Position numbers and translations under genes: made by a program | The notes under the pieces: model-generated | The model's input: the letters and a program-made list of their open reading frames with translations, nothing else | Told to the model about the DNA's origin: nothing | Database searches by the model: none | Part shown: positions 61,258 to 64,000 of the stretch, piece after piece | How the letters are laid out: each line of letters starts with the position of its first letter | Numbering within the stretch: the stretch's first letter is position 1 | Virus record (IMG/VR): IMGVR_UViG_3300028361_000024 | Location: 1-64,000 of that record | DNA from: a virus | DNA: 64,000 nucleotides | Strand: one strand, 5' to 3'

Positions 61258-61460
61258 CAGTCTTTTTTCTCTAAAGCGTCAATAAGTTTGTCTAACTCAA
61301 CTCGGACATCGTGGTACGCGCCCAATGAACCGTGCGCATACTTTACTTCCAACGGGTTGTGCCTGAACTGTTCTGAGAGCCTGGCAGCAAGTTCCGCTTT
61401 TCCTATGACCCAGCCCTTTAGCTCACGCAAATCTTTCAAATTCTGTACGTTCTTACTCAT
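61257..61460 (-). CDS. Hypothetical protein
   Basis: A 67-residue protein, helical and charged (NLKDLRELKGWVIGKAELAA, LGAYHDVRVELDKLIDALEK). It is preceded by AAGAGG and coupled to the next gene. No family recognised. Confidence 0.6.
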   Translation of the reverse strand: MSKNVQNLKDLRELKGWVIGKAELAARLSEQFRHNPLEVKYAHGSLGAYHDVRVELDKLIDALEKKD

Positions 61461-61497
61461 TAGTTTTCCTCTTTCATTAGTGTTTGTCTGTTGTCGT

Positions 61498-61599
61498 TTA
61501 GCATTTTCCGCATACTTTTCCGTGCGTGTACTCTCGTTCCTCGCAAGAGAATTGCTCTCCGCAAGTCCAGCAGTGAATCCAGATAAGTTGTTTTGTCAT
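61498..61599 (-). CDS. Tiny zinc-ribbon protein (33 residues)
   Basis: Starts at ATG 61599 behind AAAGGAGACAGAG. The whole protein is a zinc knuckle: HCWTCGEQFSC followed by KVCGKC. An in-frame upstream ATG at 61779 lies beyond the promoter and terminator and is rejected. It has its own promoter at 61629-61656. Confidence 0.65.
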   Translation of the reverse strand: MTKQLIWIHCWTCGEQFSCEEREYTHGKVCGKC

Positions 61600-61628
61600 C
61601 TCTGTCTCCTTTGTCGTTCTAGAAAGTA

Positions 61629-61656
61629 GTATTACATTTACCTGCATAAAAAGCAA
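61629..61656 (-). promoter_or_regulatory. Leftward promoter with GCAGGTAAAT variant
   Basis: TTGCTT as -35, 16-base spacer containing GCAGGTAAAT, TAATAC as -10. A weaker member of the family. Confidence 0.5.
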
Positions 61657-61699
61657 GCGAATTTGCAAACTAATTTTTAGCGTGTCGGAGAAAGGGAAA

Positions 61700-61725
61700 G
61701 CCCCCGCAAAAAAATCTACGGGGGC
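61700..61725 (-). terminator. Terminator behind the vWA gene
   Basis: GCCCCCG pairs with CGGGGGC across 12 bases. In the leftward direction it is followed by TTTCCCTTTCTCC. Confidence 0.75.
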
Positions 61726-61798
61726 GTCCTGTCTCTTGGGTTTGCGGTTGGACACGGCTGGGAAGGACGATACGCTCAACCAAGAGGTCTATGGAAGG

Positions 61799-63589
61799 TT
61801 AGGCGGTGTTCCGCCTACCTACGTTTGTAAGTGCTGCTGATGCGGCTCGTCCAATCTCAGACGCTGCTGTTGTCGGGTCTAGCTCTCCCTCAAGAATAGT
61901 AATGTTCTGACTTCTAACTAGGCCCTTCACAGTGTATCCACCATCGAATGGCAACCACAGGACGGCCACACCTGACTCGCCGCAACGTTTTATCCACTCT
62001 CTTGCGTGTTTGCGTTGGTCTGAGCGATAGTGGCCATCGGAAACAACTACCAGCAATCGTGCGCCATCTCCCCTCAACAGGTTCAATGCACCATCAAGAG
62101 CCCTGAACGCTGTATCGAATTCTTCAGTTGAGTCGTGGGCACCATAAATTTTTACCTCACTGAGATACTCACCTGGCTTCAATGTCGGAAAGACTGAATC
62201 TCCGTAGTAAACAATCGCTGTTCGCCCGTGGACTCGTCTAACTGCCTCGCTAAGCACATACGCTGTAACCGCCATAGGCTTCATCGCGTAGTGCATTGAC
62301 CCAGAGATGTCCACCATCACTCCAACAGTCAGGTTGGGGTCGTCAGTCTGCCTGCGAACAGTCTTCTTCCAGGGCTCAACCTCTTGATGCACCCCGCGTG
62401 CCCTCATGGCATTGCGCTGAACCAGGGCCCTTGTCCGCAAGCGCCCAGGCGGCGTGTTAGAGCTAATCTCAACCTGGGACCTGTCGCGGTACTTAGCCTG
62501 CTCCAGCATCCTCGCAACAACAACAGCTGCTCGGCGTTCTTCAGCAAGTGGGGGCCGCGTGCTCTCCAGGCGTGACCTAGTAGTTTTTTTACCCCCGTGA
62601 GAGCCCTTGGTGAATACTTCCTTTGCTGCTTCTTCGTTTAGCTGCTTCTCTTCAGACTTTCTCTGCTTTATTTCGACCTGTTCTCGCCAATCCTCTTTAG
62701 TCTCCTGGTCTGTCAAGTCATCAGTAGTCGAAATAATTACCGAAGACCTCAAATCCTCCATCGCATCCTGCATCGCATTCTGGAACTCGGCGCTCGCGGG
62801 CTGTGGGTTCTCTGCCGCTTCCTCGGGGCTCGGGTCATTGTTCTCTTTCGCGGCCTCACGAACCAGCTTCGCCCACTCCCGTGCTAGTGGGTAGAGAGCC
62901 TCGGCATTGCTGTGCTGTGCGTGAGCCTGGAACCTGCGTGCCACATCCCTGAGCTTCTCAACGATGCGTGGCTGAAGATAGGTATCAACCAGTTTTATCA
63001 GCTCAGTCGCTTCTTTCTCCTGCAAGATGCCTGCGTCAATGCGTGCATGAAGTAAAGCAACCAATGTAGCTGCGGAGTATGTGTTGGGCTGCGCGGCAAA
63101 GGCTTCCTGCGAATCAGCAATCACCAGGTCCATCGCACAGGCTCGTAAGAAATTTTTACCCTCTGGCCGCACGATGATTCCCTGTGCCTCAATCCGTCCT
63201 TCCTCCAGCAACATCATGGATTTGAATTCGTCAGGCTTCAGGGCCTTCCGCGCTTCTTCCATACTCCAGTGCGAGAATCGTGCATGAAAGGCTTCGTGTA
63301 TTACTGCGCCTGTTGCCTTGGCGAACTCATACTGCGTAGCCCGCATGTTGAAGTCGCCTATAAGGCTTGGCTTCACACCAGCAAATACTTGATTGGTGGA
63401 TACCTGAATCTCAGCAAGCTTGGGGTTGAAGGCTGCTGGGGCTCCGCCTGAGACCTCTGGGCCAATGTGCGCAACGATGTCGTGGCGGTCAGCCCATGTG
63501 TTAGCAAGCTCGCCAATGCTGCGTCCTACTGCGAACCACTCTGGAGAGGGCTTACCCAATCCATTTGATGAATAGTCGATGTGTGCCAT
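61799..63589 (-). CDS. vWA-domain protein with HEXXH metallopeptidase-like motif (CobT-like)
   Basis: About 596 residues from the ATG at 63589 (AAGGA at good distance); an upstream in-frame TTG at 63604 follows GGGGTAAAAAA. The N-terminal half has VIHEAFHARFSHW (HEXXH) with LLEEGRIEAQ as the possible third ligand. The middle is a charged coiled region. The C-terminal vWA domain has the metal-ion-dependent adhesion motif in VDISGSMHY (D-X-S-X-S), then a Thr in DSTEEFDTAF and VVVSDGHYRSD. CobT/vWA proteins act with a MoxR/CobS AAA ATPase, which is what the next gene encodes. Likely a metal-inserting or remodelling pair. Confidence 0.82.
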   Translation of the reverse strand: MAHIDYSSNGLGKPSPEWFAVGRSIGELANTWADRHDIVAHIGPEVSGGAPAAFNPKLAEIQVSTNQVFAGVKPSLIGDFNMRATQYEFAKATGAVIHEAFHARFSHWSMEEARKALKPDEFKSMMLLEEGRIEAQGIIVRPEGKNFLRACAMDLVIADSQEAFAAQPNTYSAATLVALLHARIDAGILQEKEATELIKLVDTYLQPRIVEKLRDVARRFQAHAQHSNAEALYPLAREWAKLVREAAKENNDPSPEEAAENPQPASAEFQNAMQDAMEDLRSSVIISTTDDLTDQETKEDWREQVEIKQRKSEEKQLNEEAAKEVFTKGSHGGKKTTRSRLESTRPPLAEERRAAVVVARMLEQAKYRDRSQVEISSNTPPGRLRTRALVQRNAMRARGVHQEVEPWKKTVRRQTDDPNLTVGVMVDISGSMHYAMKPMAVTAYVLSEAVRRVHGRTAIVYYGDSVFPTLKPGEYLSEVKIYGAHDSTEEFDTAFRALDGALNLLRGDGARLLVVVSDGHYRSDQRKHAREWIKRCGESGVAVLWLPFDGGYTVKGLVRSQNITILEGELDPTTAASEIGRAASAALTNVGRRNTA

Positions 63590-63639
63590 CTGTTGTCCTT
63601 CCAATTTTTTACCCCGTGTCCAGCGGGCAATTTGAACTT

Positions 63640-63663
63640 ATTATAGAAACCACTGGGTGTCAA
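63640..63663 (-). promoter_or_regulatory. Possible promoter for the vWA gene
   Basis: TTGACA (63663-63658) and TATAAT (63645-63640) are both perfect but only 12 bases apart; TAAGTT would give a 17-base spacer. No CAGGAAGGT element is present, which sets it apart from the other promoters. Confidence 0.35.
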
Positions 63664-63714
63664 CCTTAGGCGAGAGAAGAGAGGACACCCATGCACCCTC
63701 TCCTCCCGTTCCAG

Positions 63715-64000
63715 CTAGATTTTTGCTGGCTTTACTTCTTGAGGAAATACTTTCCCCAAGACATCTGCGACTACTGGCCTGTCCATCTCTGGAGTGGCGG
63801 CAAGTAAGTTTGAAATCGCCCACTCTGTCCCAAAAAGCTCTTCCGTGCTCTTGAAGGCAAGTAGTTCACGCATCTGAGGGGCCCAGGACGTTTCTCCGCT
63901 CAACATACGCTTAGAAAGGTTCTGCGCTCCAGTAACCAATCCTGTGGGGACTCCCATCAAGCGGGCCCTGCTCCAGTCCGTAGTCATCTCTGCTTGCACT
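63715..64000 (-). CDS. MoxR/CobS-type AAA ATPase, C-terminal part (partial)
   Basis: The frame is open to the edge of the window; the visible 94 residues (PTGLVTGAQNLSKRML, PQMRELLAFKSTEELFGTEW, MDRPVVADVLGKVF) correspond to the C-terminal lid and tail of MoxR-like ATPases found next to vWA proteins in actinophages. Walker motifs would lie outside the window. The pairing with the vWA protein supports the call. Confidence 0.65.
   Translation of the reverse strand, partial: VQAEMTTDWSRARLMGVPTGLVTGAQNLSKRMLSGETSWAPQMRELLAFKSTEELFGTEWAISNLLAATPEMDRPVVADVLGKVFPQEVKPAKI

Larger units (their letters stand above)
56630..63614. repeat. Dispersed family of GGGTAAAAA motifs
   Basis: Twelve sites: plus strand at 56630-56638; minus strand at 57342-57350, 58071-58079, 58709-58717 (GAGGTAAAAA), 59767-59775, 60056-60064, 60503-60511, 61173-61181, 62149-62157 (GAGGTAAAAA), 62586-62594, 63153-63161 and 63606-63614. 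Most are followed by A or T. They occur in coding sequence, leaders and gaps. Confidence 0.6.

Noticed and set aside
1-64000. tRNA genes, integrase, attachment site or CRISPR array
   Set aside because: No cloverleaf, recombinase protein, core-site duplication or regular repeat-spacer pattern was seen; tRNAs could be missed without a covariance search.

Overview
The window is one contiguous piece of a long-tailed (siphovirus-type), apparently lytic phage genome of about 45-50% GC. The host is most likely an actinobacterium. Support: two WhiB-type Fe-S regulators, an actinophage-style capsid maturation protease, a DUF1360 membrane protein, a DUF3846 protein, an r1t-like holin and an SLT-type muralytic enzyme. 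I see no integrase, excisionase, tRNA cluster or CRISPR array. The moderate GC and mixed gene content suggest an uncultured, possibly freshwater, lineage; that part is inference.

Layout. (1) 1-5651, plus strand: end of a tail/baseplate protein, two paralogous fibre proteins (the second collagen-like with a cupredoxin-like insert), a methyltransferase-like protein and a GT2 glycosyltransferase. (2) 5644-9246, minus: two WhiB proteins, small Cys-rich and hypothetical proteins, a DUF6378-like protein and a GT-B-like protein. (3) 9332-16786, minus: replication and recombination block with an SSB-like DUF669 protein, Sak4-like ATPase, Cas4/RecB-like nuclease, SNF2-type helicase, RuvC-like resolvase and a family A DNA polymerase interrupted by a complete intein. 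(4) 16824-53635, minus: virion block, read from high to low coordinates. It holds a DUF1360 protein, portal, Dps/ferritin-like protein, a CW-motif protein, a 3208-residue multidomain protein, a 1636-residue protease fusion, a major capsid protein with an acidic N-terminal arm, a second capsid-like protein, major tail protein, connectors, two tail assembly chaperones in -1 register, tape measure, distal tail proteins and an S74 fibre. (5) 54130-54851: divergent control region. (6) 54852-56601, plus: short early genes, most with their own promoter and terminator. (7) 56690-64000, minus: holin, peptidoglycan-binding protein, transglycosylase, many small proteins, and a vWA/metallopeptidase-like protein next to the C-terminal end of a MoxR/CobS-type AAA ATPase.

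Three patterns are not explained by ordinary gene calls. Promoters on both strands of the right-hand early region carry a shared element close to CAGGAAGGT just after the -35 box. A short asymmetric motif, GGGTAAAAA with small variants, is scattered through 56.6-63.6 kb, nearly always pointing in the direction of transcription and both inside and between genes, as stoperators are in mycobacteriophages. A 5-prime leader near 60.95 kb carries twin hairpins with an identical apical part. Other notable items are the Dps-like protein inside the head module, the nuclease/NUDIX/kinase-like giant protein, a mobile HGF-type repeat spread over four tail proteins, and the absence of a recognisable large terminase.
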